A stretch of DNA of 64,000 bases from Vibrio tasmaniensis (GCF_024347635.1 NZ_AP025510.1:1-64000), one strand, 5' to 3'. Positions 1 to 13,260 are shown, numbered from the stretch's first letter. Made by a program: numbers and translations. Notes: generated by a model not told the origin, from the letters alone.

Positions 1-1422
1 GTGTCATCTTCGCTTTGGTTGCAATGCTTGCAACAGCTTCAAGAAGAGTTACCAGCTACAGAATTCAGTATGTGGGTACGTCCGTTACAAGCGGAGCTCA
101 ATGGTAATACTCTAACTCTATTTGCACCAAACCGATTTGTACTCGATTGGGTGCGCGATAAGTACCTAAATAGCATTAACCGTTTGCTACAAGAATATTG
201 TGGTAATGATATCCCGCATCTTCATTTTGAAATTGGGAACAAACGAGTTACTGCTCCAAAATCTGAGACTATCGCCCCAGCTCGCACCCGTACAGCCGCT
301 GATGTGGCCGCTGAATCGTCAGCACCTGCGCAGTTACAAGCTCGTAAGCCTGTTCACAATATCTGGCGTGATGAAGAGCCTGTAGCGGTTGATCTTAACC
401 ACCGTTCAAACGTAAACCCAAAACATAAGTTCAATAACTTTGTTGAGGGTAAATCAAACCAATTGGGTTTGGCGGCGGCACGTCAGGTTTCTGATAATCC
501 AGGAACAGCCTATAACCCGTTGTTTTTATACGGTGGCACCGGTTTAGGTAAGACACACTTGTTGCATGCGGTGGGTAATGCCATTGTTGACAACAAACCG
601 AATGCGAAAGTGGTTTACATGCATTCTGAGCGCTTTGTTCAGGATATGGTGAAGGCGCTACAAAATAACGCGATTGAAGAATTTAAGCGCTACTACCGTA
701 GTGTTGATGCTTTGCTTATCGATGATATCCAATTTTTCGCGAATAAAGAGCGCTCTCAAGAAGAGTTCTTCCATACCTTTAATGCGCTGCTTGAAGGCAA
801 CCAACAGATCATCCTAACCTCTGACCGTTATCCAAAAGAGATCAACGGGGTAGAGGATCGTCTTAAATCTCGCTTCGGCTGGGGTTTGACGGTAGCGATT
901 GAGCCACCAGAGCTTGAGACTCGTGTTGCGATCTTAATGAAGAAAGCCGAAGACCACCAAATTCACCTTGCGGATGAAGTGGCATTCTTTATTGCTAAGC
1001 GTTTACGCTCTAACGTTCGTGAGCTAGAAGGCGCATTGAACCGCGTTATTGCGAATGCAAACTTCACTGGCCGTCCGATCACGATCGATTTCGTGCGTGA
1101 AGCACTGCGTGACTTACTTGCCCTGCAAGAAAAACTAGTCACCATTGATAACATTCAAAAGACAGTCGCTGAATACTACAAAATCAAAGTTGCTGATCTA
1201 TTATCTAAACGTCGTTCTCGTTCTGTTGCTCGTCCACGCCAACTGGCGATGGCACTGGCTAAAGAGTTAACCAACCACAGCTTGCCTGAGATTGGCGATG
1301 CATTCGGTGGCCGTGATCACACGACCGTACTGCATGCTTGTCGTAAGATTGCTCAGTTGCGTGAAGAGAGCCACGACATTAAAGAAGATTATTCGAACTT
1401 GATTCGTACCCTTTCTTCTTAA
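1..1422 (+). CDS. dnaA: chromosomal replication initiator DnaA
   Basis: DnaA binds DnaA boxes at oriC, melts the origin and loads helicase. The 473-residue protein shows the full family architecture. Domain I spans about residues 1-90 and is followed by a low-complexity linker. The AAA+ core has Walker A GGTGLGKT at about 178-185 and Walker B LLIDDIQF near 240. The C-terminal DNA-binding domain carries the signature [11 protein letters not shown] near 436. The start is GTG at base 1, so its ribosome binding site and promoter lie outside the window. It heads dnaA-dnaN-recF-gyrB, the usual origin-proximal order in gammaproteobacteria, so oriC of chromosome 1 is probably just upstream. Length is normal for Vibrio. 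Confidence 0.98.
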   Translation: MSSSLWLQCLQQLQEELPATEFSMWVRPLQAELNGNTLTLFAPNRFVLDWVRDKYLNSINRLLQEYCGNDIPHLHFEIGNKRVTAPKSETIAPARTRTAADVAAESSAPAQLQARKPVHNIWRDEEPVAVDLNHRSNVNPKHKFNNFVEGKSNQLGLAAARQVSDNPGTAYNPLFLYGGTGLGKTHLLHAVGNAIVDNKPNAKVVYMHSERFVQDMVKALQNNAIEEFKRYYRSVDALLIDDIQFFANKERSQEEFFHTFNALLEGNQQIILTSDRYPKEINGVEDRLKSRFGWGLTVAIEPPELETRVAILMKKAEDHQIHLADEVAFFIAKRLRSNVRELEGALNRVIANANFTGRPITIDFVREALRDLLALQEKLVTIDNIQKTVAEYYKIKVADLLSKRRSRSVARPRQLAMALAKELTNHSLPEIGDAFGGRDHTTVLHACRKIAQLREESHDIKEDYSNLIRTLSS

Positions 1423-1503
1423 TACACAGTATTCTTAACCTTAATAAGCAGAATCTTGGCCACGTACTATTACGCAGTGCCATTTAGACCGTAAGAGCAA
1501 GAT

Positions 1504-2604
1504 ATGAAATTTACCATTGAACGTAGTCACCTGATTAAGCCATTACAACAAGTATCTGGCGCACTCGGTGGCAGGCCAACGCTTCCAATTCTAGGAAATC
1601 TACTGATTAAAGTAGAAGATAACGTGTTGTCGATGACAGCAACGGATCTAGAAGTTGAACTGATCAGCCGTGTAACGCTTGAAGGTGATTTCGAAGCGGG
1701 CAGCATTACTGTACCTTCACGTAAATTCCTAGATATCTGTCGTGGCTTGCCAGACAGCTCAGTGATCACTGTGGTATTGGATGGCGACCGTATTCAGGTT
1801 CGTTCTGGTCGTAGCCGCTTCTCATTAGCAACATTACCTGCGGCAGATTTTCCAAACATTGAAGACTGGAGCAGTGAAGTTGAAGTGTCAGTGACACAAG
1901 CTGAGCTACGCGGTCTTATCGAGAAAACCCAATTCTCAATGGCGAACCAAGATGTTCGTTATTACCTAAACGGTATGTTGTTTGAGATTGAAGGTTCAAT
2001 CCTACGAAGTGTCGCAACTGATGGTCACCGTATGGCGGTATCTCAAGCACAATTGGGTGCCGATTTTGCTCAGAAGCAGATCATTGTTCCTCGCAAAGGT
2101 GTGCAAGAGTTAGTGAAGCTACTGGATGCACCAGAGCAACCGGTAACGCTGCAGATTGGTAACTCTAATGTGCGTGCTGAAGTGAACAACTATGTCTTCA
2201 CTTCTAAGCTCGTTGATGGTCGTTTCCCTGATTATCGCCGCGTAATGCCGCAAAATACTACCAAGACACTTGAAGCTGGTTGTGATGAATTACGTTCAGC
2301 ATTTTCTCGTGCTGCGATTCTGTCGAACGAAAAATTCCGTGGTGTTCGCGTTAATCTTGTAGATAGCGAGATGCGCATTACCGCGAACAACCCAGAACAA
2401 GAAGAAGCGGAAGAAGTGTTAGATGTTAACTTCGACGGTGACGCGCTAGAGATTGGCTTCAACGTAAGCTACGTATTGGATGTTCTGAACACACTACGTT
2501 GTGAGCAAGTTCGCATCTCAATGTCAGACGCAAATGCGAGTGCTCTTATCGAGAACGCACAAGACGACAGCGCGATGTACGTTGTTATGCCTATTCGCTT
2601 ATAA
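1504..2604 (+). CDS. dnaN: DNA polymerase III sliding clamp (beta subunit)
   Basis: The beta clamp is a dimeric ring that tethers DNA polymerase III to DNA. The 366-residue product has the family length and N-terminus (MKFTIERSHLIKPLQQVSG). Recognisable conserved stretches include the TDLEVEL block, the ATDGHRMA block near residue 175 and the C-terminal YVVMPIRL that forms part of the client-binding pocket. It lies 81 bp after dnaA with no terminator between them, which supports co-transcription with dnaA and recF. Confidence 0.98.
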   Translation: MKFTIERSHLIKPLQQVSGALGGRPTLPILGNLLIKVEDNVLSMTATDLEVELISRVTLEGDFEAGSITVPSRKFLDICRGLPDSSVITVVLDGDRIQVRSGRSRFSLATLPAADFPNIEDWSSEVEVSVTQAELRGLIEKTQFSMANQDVRYYLNGMLFEIEGSILRSVATDGHRMAVSQAQLGADFAQKQIIVPRKGVQELVKLLDAPEQPVTLQIGNSNVRAEVNNYVFTSKLVDGRFPDYRRVMPQNTTKTLEAGCDELRSAFSRAAILSNEKFRGVRVNLVDSEMRITANNPEQEEAEEVLDVNFDGDALEIGFNVSYVLDVLNTLRCEQVRISMSDANASALIENAQDDSAMYVVMPIRL

Positions 2605-2678
2605 GCGTTGTTTGTGATGTTTACTGATCAACAACGTTTACCTATCGAGTCGTGATTGAAGATTAATATGAAGACGTT

Positions 2679-6193
<3,515 letters not shown>

Positions 6194-6218
6194 TCCAAAT
6201 CTAAACGATTAAAAATTA

Positions 6219-6249
6219 TGAAAGCACTGCCTATTGGCGGTGCTTTTTT
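6219..6249 (+). terminator. rho-independent terminator after gyrB
   Basis: The stem GCACTGCC/GGCGGTGC (one G-U pair) has a 4-nt loop and is followed by T6. It lies 26 bp after the gyrB stop and closes the dnaA-dnaN-recF-gyrB cluster. Confidence 0.85.
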
Positions 6250-6303
6250 GTTTCTGTAAGGTATTGAAAAATATTGGATTGGAAAAGTAATTGAAAATAA
6301 ACG

Positions 6304-6332
6304 CTTGAAACTGATTTGCTCAATCCACATAT
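6304..6332 (+). promoter_or_regulatory. sigma-32 (heat shock) promoter for ibpA
   Basis: CTTGAAA at 6304-6310, a 14-nt spacer, then CCACATAT at 6325-6332. The known sigma-32 consensus is CTTGAAA - 13 to 17 nt - CCCCATNT. The -35 element matches exactly and the -10 element matches at all but one defined position. It would give a 5' leader of roughly 260 nt for the downstream small heat-shock gene. Confidence 0.75.
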
Positions 6333-6339
6333 CTAGTTG

Positions 6340-6597
6340 TGAAGAGGATGACTGTCTTGCTCTACAAGAGAAGAAACAGACCCTTCATAACCGTTGCTAG
6401 AGTATCGCTCAATAGAGGATAACTTTGGCAGCACACAATTTAAAAATTGATTCATTGTCATGTCCCAGAGTTGTCATCAAACGAGGTGAAACCCGAGGAA
6501 TGCGAACTGAATCTCTTAGCTGTTTACTGAATCATTCACAGGTTCGATCTCAGTAAAAATTACAGCTAAGACTATTGCTTACTAAAAGGATAGCATT
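6340..6597 (+). promoter_or_regulatory. long 5' leader of ibpA with ROSE-type RNA thermometer
   Basis: The roughly 260-nt leader ends with TTGCT (6575-6579), a short loop and AGGAT (6587-6591), eight bases before the ATG. This is the ROSE thermometer arrangement, in which a U(U/C)GCU strand pairs across AGGA with a G opposed to G, hiding the Shine-Dalgarno at low temperature. Upstream sequence can form further hairpins. The assignment rests on this motif and on the gene being a small heat-shock protein. No folding was computed. Confidence 0.65.
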
Positions 6598-7020
6598 ATG
6601 AGAACTGTAGATTTCACTCCACTTTACCGCAACGCAATCGGCTTCGATCGTCTATTCAACATGATGGAAGCGAACACGTCGAAAAATACTTCTGGTGGTT
6701 ACCCTCCGTATAACATCGAGCAAAAAGACGAGAATAACTACCGTATAACTATGGCAGTCGCTGGTTTTGCAGATGACCAATTAGATCTTACTCAAAAAGA
6801 GAACATGCTAATTGTTAAAGGCGAGCGTAAAGCAGAAGCCGAGAAAACCTTCGTATATCAAGGTATTGCAGAGCGCGATTTCGAACGTAAATTCCAACTG
6901 GCTGACTACGTAAAAGTGGTAGGCGCAAGTATGGAAAATGGTCTTCTTCATATCGACCTAGAACGCGAAATTCCAGAAGCGATGCAACCACGTAAGATTA
7001 CTATCAATGGTAATGTCTAA
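6598..7020 (+). CDS. ibpA: small heat shock protein IbpA (Hsp20)
   Basis: IbpA is an ATP-independent holdase that binds unfolding proteins and keeps aggregates accessible to ClpB/DnaK. The 140-residue protein has an N-terminal arm with FDRLFNMME, an alpha-crystallin domain (about 35-125) beginning PPYNIEQ, and the conserved [13 protein letters not shown] and [10 protein letters not shown] segments. It has the short C-terminal tail expected of IbpA/IbpB. It is a single gene behind a sigma-32-like promoter and a ROSE-like leader, so it is probably controlled at both transcription and translation by heat. Confidence 0.95.
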   Translation: MRTVDFTPLYRNAIGFDRLFNMMEANTSKNTSGGYPPYNIEQKDENNYRITMAVAGFADDQLDLTQKENMLIVKGERKAEAEKTFVYQGIAERDFERKFQLADYVKVVGASMENGLLHIDLEREIPEAMQPRKITINGNV

Positions 7021-7029
7021 TCGAAGGCT

Positions 7030-7160
7030 AATACCCGTCATACTTGAAGCTACAGCGTTGTTGACGTCGTAAATTCCCCCTAATCACATAGGTTCCCTAT
7101 GCTCATAGGGTTGAATTCTCTAGTCGCCTAGCTGAACCCCCAATTATTTCGGGTATTCAA
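7030..7160. repeat. intergenic palindromic repeat (Vibrio-type)
   Basis: An element of about 130 bp is bounded by inverted ends AATACCCG (7030-7037) and CGGGTATT (7150-7157), extended by ACTTGAA on the left and TTCAAGT on the right. Inside are partly complementary runs around CATAGGTTCCCTATG. It has no ORF. From memory, similar AATACCCG...CGGGTATT elements are dispersed in Vibrio genomes and look like MITE or REP-type repeats. No second copy is present in this window. Confidence 0.6.
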
Positions 7161-7188
7161 GTGACAAAAACTATCGGGAAGTAGAAGT

Positions 7189-7231
7189 GAAAGAGCACCA
7201 GTACCTTGAAGAAGGTCGGTGCTCTTTTTTA
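7189..7231 (+). terminator. rho-independent terminator after ibpA
   Basis: The stem AAGAGCACC/GGTGCTCTT encloses a second stem ACCTT/AAGGT and is followed by T6. It is strong, and sits 170 bp after ibpA because the palindromic repeat lies between them. Confidence 0.85.
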
Positions 7232-7284
7232 TTTGTCCTATTAACGTCATTCCATAGAGGGAGGAACGACCGAGTAGGGAATCT

Positions 7285-8538
7285 CTATTTACTTTCGCTG
7301 TAAGCCTTTTTCACCTCTTCAGCAATGATCGCGATACCTTTCTGCATCGCCTCATCATCTTGTACGTAGTTCATGCGTAAGCACTGGTGAGCATGATCCC
7401 ACTCGTCTTCTTGGCCGATAAAGAAGTATTCACCCGGAACAATCAATACGCCGCGAGCTTTCAAGCGATCGTAAAGCTCCATGGTGGTAATCGGTAGCCC
7501 ATCAAACCATAGCCATAAGAAAATCGCGCCTTCAGGCTTGTGGATACGGAAGCGAGGGTCATCGATCGCTTCTTGTAAAAGCTCAACCGCACGTAGAGAT
7601 TTGTCTTTATAGAAAGGTTTGATCACCTCACTGCTCAAACGCAATAAATCGCCTTTTTCAATCATATGATTGGCAATTGCCGGCCCAACACTGCTCGGCG
7701 CTAAGCTGATAATGCCATTCATGTTAGTCAGAGCTTGTGTTACTTCTTCGCTCGCAATCACGATACCGCAACGCACACCCGGTAAACCAAGCTTAGAAAG
7801 GCTCATGCACAGAATGGTATTTTCATTCCAGAACGGTTCGACATCTTCAAAGATGATGTTTGGAAACGGCAGGCCATAGGCATTATCGATCAGTAGCGGG
7901 ATGTTGTTTTCGCGCGCCAGTTTATCCAGTTTACGTACTTCTTCGTCGGTCAGTACGTTACCGGTTGGGTTGGTTGGGCGAGAAGCACAGATAGCGGCAA
8001 CCGAGTCATCAACTTTAAGCTTTTCAAAATCAACATGGTATTTGAACTGTCTGTTTTCAAGCAGCTCGATCTCTGGGTGGTAAGAGATAAAAATATCGTC
8101 ATCAATGCCCGCATCGCCGTAGCCGATATATTCAGGCGCGATCGGTAGCAAGATTTTCTTATGTGAGCCATCAGGCTGTTGGCCTGCTAGTAGGTTGAAT
8201 AGGTAGAAGAAGCCACTTTGGCTGCCATTAGTTAGGCTAATGTTCTTCTCACTGATGTCCCAGCCGTAAGTATCTTTTAGCATTGTAGCTAACGACTTGA
8301 TGAAGCTGTCTTTGCCTTGCGGACCATCGTAGTTGGCGAGGGCGGCGATGAGTTCTCCACTGGCGAGCATGTCGGCACTGGCTTGGTTAAAGTTATCGAG
8401 CATGGCTGGGATAGCGGCTGGGTTACCACCACCGAGCATGATTGCACCAGGAGTGCGCAGGCCATCATTCAAATCATCCATTAAACGAGTGATTCCAGAG
8501 TATCGATTAAACTTTTCACCAAACTTTGAGAATTGCAT
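7285..8538 (-). CDS. avtA: valine--pyruvate transaminase AvtA
   Basis: This PLP-dependent fold-type I aminotransferase interconverts valine or alanine with pyruvate or 2-ketoisovalerate. The 417-residue protein starts MQFSKFGEKFNRYSGI. It has the glycine-rich GGGNPAAIP entry, SLTNGSQSGFFYL near residue 105, ASRPTNPTGNVLTDEE near 190, IDNAYGLPFP, and the PLP lysine in SLSKLGLPGVRCG near 250. The conserved active-site arginine region (LRMNY) is near the C-terminus. It is a single gene on the minus strand, downstream of the glyS terminator. Confidence 0.93.
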   Translation of the reverse strand: MQFSKFGEKFNRYSGITRLMDDLNDGLRTPGAIMLGGGNPAAIPAMLDNFNQASADMLASGELIAALANYDGPQGKDSFIKSLATMLKDTYGWDISEKNISLTNGSQSGFFYLFNLLAGQQPDGSHKKILLPIAPEYIGYGDAGIDDDIFISYHPEIELLENRQFKYHVDFEKLKVDDSVAAICASRPTNPTGNVLTDEEVRKLDKLARENNIPLLIDNAYGLPFPNIIFEDVEPFWNENTILCMSLSKLGLPGVRCGIVIASEEVTQALTNMNGIISLAPSSVGPAIANHMIEKGDLLRLSSEVIKPFYKDKSLRAVELLQEAIDDPRFRIHKPEGAIFLWLWFDGLPITTMELYDRLKARGVLIVPGEYFFIGQEDEWDHAHQCLRMNYVQDDEAMQKGIAIIAEEVKKAYSESK

Positions 8539-8709
8539 TGCTTCGTATACCTAATTCATTGTGATTATTATTCGTAGATTATGATCAATCTTATGAACCC
8601 GAGCGTGGCGGGTTACAGTGGGTAATCTTTGAACATACCGCAATGTTTTTGCGGCGCAAAGCACGAATTGCCCTCACACGAAAAAAAACTCAACAATGCT
8701 TGGTTCACA

Positions 8710-8741
8710 AAAACAAAAAGGGAAGCTTTCGCTTCCCTTTG
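8710..8741 (-). terminator. rho-independent terminator of glyQS
   Basis: On the minus strand AAAGGGAAGC/GCTTCCCTTT form a 10-bp stem with a 4-nt loop, followed by a T-rich tract (complement of AAAAACAAAAAG). It sits 56 bp past the glyS stop. Confidence 0.85.
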
Positions 8742-8796
8742 GGTGTTTACGGTTAATTACTCAGAGTATGACTTAGAGTAACTGTCTCACTTGTGC

Positions 8797-10863
8797 TTAT
8801 TTTTGCAGTAGAGAGATGTCAGCAATCTGTAGGAACAGGTTACGTAGGTTGTTCAGTAGCGTTAGACGGTTCTTCTTAAGCGCTTCGTCATCAGCCATAA
8901 CCATTACGTTGTCGAAGAATGCATCAACAGGTTCACGTAGATCAGCAAGTTTGCTTAGGGCTTCTTGGTAGTTGCCTGTCGCGAATGCTGGTTCTAATGC
9001 TTCTGTCATTACTTCAACGTTTTCAGCCAGAGCTTTCTCTGCGTCTTCTTGAAGAAGAGCAAGATCGATTTCAGCTGGTAGCTCGCCATCGAATTTCGCA
9101 AGGATGTTACCTACGCGCTTGTTCGCTGCTGCTAGTGCTTCTGCTGCTTCCAGTTCACGGAAGTGAGAAACGGCTTTAACACGTTGGTCAAAGTCAGCTG
9201 GCTTAGTTGGACGACGTGCTAGTACTGCTTGGATGATATCAACGCTGAAACCAGCATCTTGGTACCATGCGCGGAAACGACCTAACATGAAGTCGATAAC
9301 GTCAGCTTCAACGTTGTCGTTAGTTAGCTTGTCGCCTAGTAGCTCTTTCGCTTTACCGATTAGATCGGTTAGGTCTAGGTTGTAGCCGTTTTCAACGATG
9401 ATACGTAGCACACCCAGTGATGCACGACGTAGAGCGAATGGGTCAGAACCTTTTGGAGCTTGGCCAATACCGAAGATACCTACGATAGTGTCTAGCTTGT
9501 CTGCCATTGCTACTGCAGATGAAATACCGGTGCTTGGTAGTGTGTCACCCGCGAAACGAGGCATATACTGCTCGTAAAGTGCCAGTGCTACTTGCTCGTC
9601 TTCACCATCGTGAGTCGCGTAGTGCATACCCATCACACCTTGAGTATCCGTAAATTCGAATACCATTGATGTCATTAGGTCACACTTAGCCAGTAGGCCA
9701 GCGCGCTTAGACTTTTCAACATCAGCATCGATTTGCTCAGCAATGTAGCCTGCAAGTTCTGTGATGCGGTCTGTTTTGTCTTTGATAGTGCCCAGTTGCT
9801 TCTGGAAGATAGCTTGATCTAGTTCAGCAAGACGGTCGATAAGCGGACGCTTACGGTCTGTGTTGAAGAAGAACTCAGCATCAGCTAGACGTGGACGTAC
9901 AACTTTCTCGTTACCTTCGATAACGTGACGAGGCTCTTTAGACTCGATGTTCGAAACGAAGATAAAGTTCGGTAGTAGGTTTTTCTCTGAATCGTATACA
10001 GGGAAGTACTTCTGATCGCCTTTCATGGTGTAAACCAAAGCTTCAGAAGGCACTTTTAGGAACTCTTGCTCAAACTTAGCAGTAAGCACCACTGGCCATT
10101 CAACCAAAGAGGTAACTTCTTCAACAAGATCATCTTCTAGGTCAGCAATACCGCCAACCGCATCTGCTGCTTTTTTAGCATCAGCAAGAATGATCGCTTT
10201 ACGCGCATCGTAATCTGCCATTACTTTACCGCGCTCTTCTAAGATCGCAGGGTATTGGTCAGCAGAGTCGATTGTGAACTCTTGTTCGCCCATGAAACGG
10301 TGGCCACGGATAGTACGAGCAGAAGCTACGCCTAGGATTTTGCCTTCAACAAGCTCATCACCTAGTAGTACTGTCAGTGTTTTCACTGGACGGATAAATT
10401 GAATGTCTGAGTTACCCCAGCGCATTGCTTTAGGAATTGGTAGGCCAGCGAGAGCTTTCGCAGCAATGTCGATCACCAATTCTTGAACAGGTTTGCCAGC
10501 CACTTCTTGTTTGAAAAGAAGCCACTCGCCTTTGTCTGTTTTCAGGCGGTCAGCTTGCTCAACGGTAATACCGTTACCACGGGCCCAACCTTGTGCAGCT
10601 TTAGTCGCGTTGCCTTCAGCATCGAATGCGACAGAAATTGCAGGACCGCGCTTCTCAACCACTTTGTCTGCTTGGCCTTCAGCCAGTGCAGTCACTTTAA
10701 GTGCTAGACGACGAGGTGCTGCGTACCACTTGATGCCTTCGTGAGAAAGCTCAGCCGTTTTAAGACCTGCTTCAAAGTTAGAAGCAAAGGCTTCAGCTAG
10801 AGAACGAAGTGCTGTTGGTGGAAGCTCTTCCGTACCCAGTTCAATTAGAAAATTCTTCGCCAT
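8797..10863 (-). CDS. glyS: glycyl-tRNA synthetase beta subunit
   Basis: This is the beta subunit of the alpha2beta2 bacterial glycyl-tRNA synthetase, which carries tRNA-recognition and HD-like regions. The 688-residue protein begins [20 protein letters not shown]. It contains the family blocks [27 protein letters not shown] and [13 protein letters not shown], and ends in the roughly 110-residue helical C-terminal domain. The stop of glyQ and the start of glyS are 2 bp apart, so the subunits are co-translated. Confidence 0.97.
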   Translation of the reverse strand: MAKNFLIELGTEELPPTALRSLAEAFASNFEAGLKTAELSHEGIKWYAAPRRLALKVTALAEGQADKVVEKRGPAISVAFDAEGNATKAAQGWARGNGITVEQADRLKTDKGEWLLFKQEVAGKPVQELVIDIAAKALAGLPIPKAMRWGNSDIQFIRPVKTLTVLLGDELVEGKILGVASARTIRGHRFMGEQEFTIDSADQYPAILEERGKVMADYDARKAIILADAKKAADAVGGIADLEDDLVEEVTSLVEWPVVLTAKFEQEFLKVPSEALVYTMKGDQKYFPVYDSEKNLLPNFIFVSNIESKEPRHVIEGNEKVVRPRLADAEFFFNTDRKRPLIDRLAELDQAIFQKQLGTIKDKTDRITELAGYIAEQIDADVEKSKRAGLLAKCDLMTSMVFEFTDTQGVMGMHYATHDGEDEQVALALYEQYMPRFAGDTLPSTGISSAVAMADKLDTIVGIFGIGQAPKGSDPFALRRASLGVLRIIVENGYNLDLTDLIGKAKELLGDKLTNDNVEADVIDFMLGRFRAWYQDAGFSVDIIQAVLARRPTKPADFDQRVKAVSHFRELEAAEALAAANKRVGNILAKFDGELPAEIDLALLQEDAEKALAENVEVMTEALEPAFATGNYQEALSKLADLREPVDAFFDNVMVMADDEALKKNRLTLLNNLRNLFLQIADISLLQK

Positions 10864-10865
10864 GA

Positions 10866-11795
10866 TTATTTACCTTCCTTTTTTTCTACAGAACGGCACA
10901 TTGGGAAGCCAAGCGCTTCACGTGACGCGTAGTACGCTTCTGCAACAGCTTTAGTCAGGTTGCGGATACGAAGGATGTAACGTTGACGCTCTGTTACAGA
11001 GATAGCTTTACGCGCATCAAGGATGTTGAATGCGTGACCTGCTTTTAGAATGCGCTCGTAAGCTGGAAGCGGCAGTGGCTTTTCAAGCTCAAGTAGCTCT
11101 TTACACTCTTTTTCGCACTGGTCGAAGAAAGTGAATAGGAAATCTACGTCTGCGTGCTCGAAGTTGTATGTTGATTGCTCAACTTCGTTTTGGTGGAAGA
11201 TGTCACCGTAAGTCACGTTAGAACCGTCTGGTGCTACGTTCCATACAAGGTCGTAAACAGAGTCTACTTCTTGGATGTACATTGCTAGACGTTCGATACC
11301 GTAAGTGATCTCACCCGTTACAGGCTTACACTCAAGGCCGCCAACTTGTTGGAAGTAAGTAAATTGAGTCACTTCCATACCGTTTAGCCATACTTCCCAA
11401 CCAAGACCCCATGCGCCTAGCGTTGGGTTTTCCCAGTTGTCTTCTACGAAGCGAATATCGTGAACAAGTGGGTCGACACCAAGAACTTCAAGCGAGCCTA
11501 AGTACAACTCCTGGATGTTATCTGGAGAAGGTTTTAGAGCTACTTGGAATTGATAGTAGTGCTGCAGGCGGTTCGGGTTTTCACCGTAACGACCATCGGT
11601 CGGACGACGAGAAGGTTGAACGTATGCCGTAGACATTGGCTCTGGGCCAAGTGCACGTAGACATGTCATTGGGTGAGAGGTGCCAGCACCTACTTCCATA
11701 TCTAGTGGTTGAACAATGGTACAACCGTTTTGTGCCCAGTAATCCTGCAGCGCGAGGATCATTCCCTGGAAGGTTTTGATATCGTATTTTTGCAT
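10866..11795 (-). CDS. glyQ: glycyl-tRNA synthetase alpha subunit
   Basis: This class II catalytic subunit activates glycine and charges tRNA-Gly together with GlyS. The 309-residue protein begins [20 protein letters not shown] and has class II motif 2-like [18 protein letters not shown], plus [19 protein letters not shown] and the ATP-binding [10 protein letters not shown]. Length and order (glyQ then glyS) match gammaproteobacteria. Nothing resembling a T-box leader precedes it. Confidence 0.97.
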   Translation of the reverse strand: MQKYDIKTFQGMILALQDYWAQNGCTIVQPLDMEVGAGTSHPMTCLRALGPEPMSTAYVQPSRRPTDGRYGENPNRLQHYYQFQVALKPSPDNIQELYLGSLEVLGVDPLVHDIRFVEDNWENPTLGAWGLGWEVWLNGMEVTQFTYFQQVGGLECKPVTGEITYGIERLAMYIQEVDSVYDLVWNVAPDGSNVTYGDIFHQNEVEQSTYNFEHADVDFLFTFFDQCEKECKELLELEKPLPLPAYERILKAGHAFNILDARKAISVTERQRYILRIRNLTKAVAEAYYASREALGFPMCRSVEKKEGK

Positions 11796-12002
11796 AGTCA
11801 GGTTCGCGCGATTCTTTTAAATGAATGAGAAAAATAACCTCTGAGTATACCGAGATATTGGTAAAGCGAGTAGGGGTAATCTTGTTTAATTAGTGGTCTA
11901 AAATGTCGTTTAGTGGATTTTTTTGCCTTTAATGTTTGTTTTTCGGCACAAGTGGATATTTTGATAACTTTGACACTTGTGTTTGAAAGCGTGGGTGATT
12001 AA

Positions 12003-12172
12003 AATCTCGCGGTCTTTGGGGAGTAGCTTACTTATTCATATCCTATTGAATGAGTTCGTCCGTCAACATAATTGATGCAAAATCATCATGGCGTTCGAGG
12101 CAACCACCACCTTGGTGGCGCTTAGCAAGACCTTAGACAAGCATCGTGAACCGGGATGGGGCGCGAGGTTTG
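12003..12172 (+). promoter_or_regulatory. yybP-ykoY manganese riboswitch
   Basis: The outer helix is CTCGCG (12006-12011) pairing with CGCGAG (12162-12167). Just inside are TTTGGGGAGTAGCTTA, then CGTCAACATAATTGATG, a CCACCACCTTGGTGG hairpin, and GCAAGACCTTAGAC. The GGGGAGUAGC, GUCAACAU and AGACC blocks are hallmarks of yybP-ykoY RNAs, which bind Mn2+. The aptamer ends 45 bases before a UPF0016 transporter gene, a known partner of this riboswitch. It fills most of the 421-bp gap between glyQ and that gene. Confidence 0.88.
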
Positions 12173-12216
12173 TCTTTGGTTAAATTATAATAATCCTCAT
12201 CCCAAATGAGCATGTC

Positions 12217-12771
12217 GTGAGCGTTTTAGCAATTTCAATTACAACTGTCGCCTTAGCCGAGATCGGTGATAAGACTCAGTTGCTATCCCTTTTATTAGCC
12301 AGTCGATATCGAAAACCGATACCTATCATCGCGGCTATCTTCTTTGCCACTATTGCCAATCATGCCCTTGCCGCATGGCTTGGAGTTGTGGTCGCAGATT
12401 ACTTATCTCCTGAAATCTTAAAATGGGTGCTGGTGGTCAGTTTCATTGCGATGGCGGGCTGGATTCTGATTCCGGATAAGTTGGACGATGATGAGCAGAT
12501 CTCGAACCGAGGGCCGTTTGTCGCCAGTTTTATCGCTTTCTTCATCGCTGAGATCGGTGATAAGACTCAGATTGCGACCTCCATTCTAGGGGCTCAATAT
12601 TCAGATGCATTAACGTGGGTAATTCTCGGCACTACCATTGGTATGTTGCTGGCGAATGTGCCTGTGGTGATCATTGGTAAGCTATCGGCAGATAAGATGC
12701 CACTTGACCTGATTCGCAAGATCACAGCCTTGTTGTTCGTGGGTTTGGCTATCGCAGCAGCGTTCTATTAA
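12217..12771 (+). CDS. mneA: UPF0016/TMEM165-family manganese exporter
   Basis: This is a predicted inner-membrane Mn2+ exporter. The 184-residue protein consists of two homologous halves, each with the family signature EIGDKTQ (about residues 12-18 and 112-118), and about six membrane helices. The start is GTG at 12217: the nearby ATG at 12212 runs into TGA after two codons. The family and the upstream Mn-sensing riboswitch fit Vibrio MneA, whose expression rises when intracellular Mn2+ is high. The name is by analogy with Vibrio cholerae. Confidence 0.88.
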   Translation: MSVLAISITTVALAEIGDKTQLLSLLLASRYRKPIPIIAAIFFATIANHALAAWLGVVVADYLSPEILKWVLVVSFIAMAGWILIPDKLDDDEQISNRGPFVASFIAFFIAEIGDKTQIATSILGAQYSDALTWVILGTTIGMLLANVPVVIIGKLSADKMPLDLIRKITALLFVGLAIAAAFY

Positions 12772-12928
12772 TCGGTAGTATTGAGTCTTATTATACTCAA
12801 TCAGTAGAGTAATGTGTTGTAGGTCATACTCTTACAGTATTGTGGGGTTTATCGAGCGAATGGACATATAACTGTCATACTTGTCATGATATTTTAATCT
12901 TGTGAGTTAAGAACACGAGGGCATGATT

Positions 12929-13177
12929 ATGTTGACGCGTTATATGGGTATTACTCCACAAAGCCAAAGTTATCTATTTACCTTTGGTCTTGCACTTACA
13001 CTACTAGGCATGGTGTTGACGGACATGTGGCTACCAATGGTGGCTGGTTCGATGATCATGACCGGGCTTGCGGTAGAAGCTTGGATTCGGGTTGCGCATA
13101 TTATTCCTATGCGAAAAGATATCCGAGAAATTCAGCATCAGCTTGAGCATCTGCAAAACAAGTCTAGAAGCGAATAA
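12929..13177 (+). CDS. small two-helix membrane protein, unknown function
   Basis: I do not recognise a named family. The 82-residue protein (starting MLTRYMGITPQS) has two hydrophobic segments, about 14-30 and 34-52, followed by a charged helical tail (IREIQHQLEHLQNKSRSE) that could form a short coiled coil. I chose ATG at 12929 because the GAGG at 12917-12920 is eight bases before it, while the in-frame ATG at 12923 is only two bases after it. It is a single gene closed by a strong terminator. Upstream lies CTGTCAT-AC-TTGTCAT, a direct repeat reminiscent of a PhoB box but with the wrong spacing. Confidence 0.7.
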   Translation: MLTRYMGITPQSQSYLFTFGLALTLLGMVLTDMWLPMVAGSMIMTGLAVEAWIRVAHIIPMRKDIREIQHQLEHLQNKSRSE

Positions 13178-13179
13178 AC

Positions 13180-13238
13180 AAAAAGCCGCTCGTACTCTGA
13201 GTTCTGCTTAAGAACATAAGGTACGAGCGGCTTTTTTG
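13180..13238. terminator. long bidirectional terminator
   Basis: The stem AAAAGCCGCTCGTAC/GTACGAGCGGCTTTT closes a loop holding a second hairpin (GTTCT/AGAAC). T6 follows on the plus strand and the complement of AAAAA on the minus strand. It serves the small membrane protein and tusA, which converge here. Confidence 0.9.
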
Positions 13239-13260
13239 ATACTTGATAGTCGGTGGGGCG

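Noticed and set aside
10483..10744. Plus-strand ORFs of 74-83 codons opposite glyS
   Set aside because: They are reverse-frame shadows of a well-conserved gene with no ribosome binding site.
10914..10930. CACGTG-containing sequence in glyQ (GCTTCACGTGACGCG)
   Set aside because: It shares only the CACGTG core with parS. The GTTT and AAAC arms are missing.
11796..12002. T-box leader for glyQS
   Set aside because: No T-box sequence or specifier stem is recognisable, and gammaproteobacteria do not normally use it.
12872..12888. Possible PhoB box (CTGTCAT-AC-TTGTCAT) before the small membrane protein
   Set aside because: The two repeats are spaced 9 bp start to start instead of 11, so they do not fit a Pho box.
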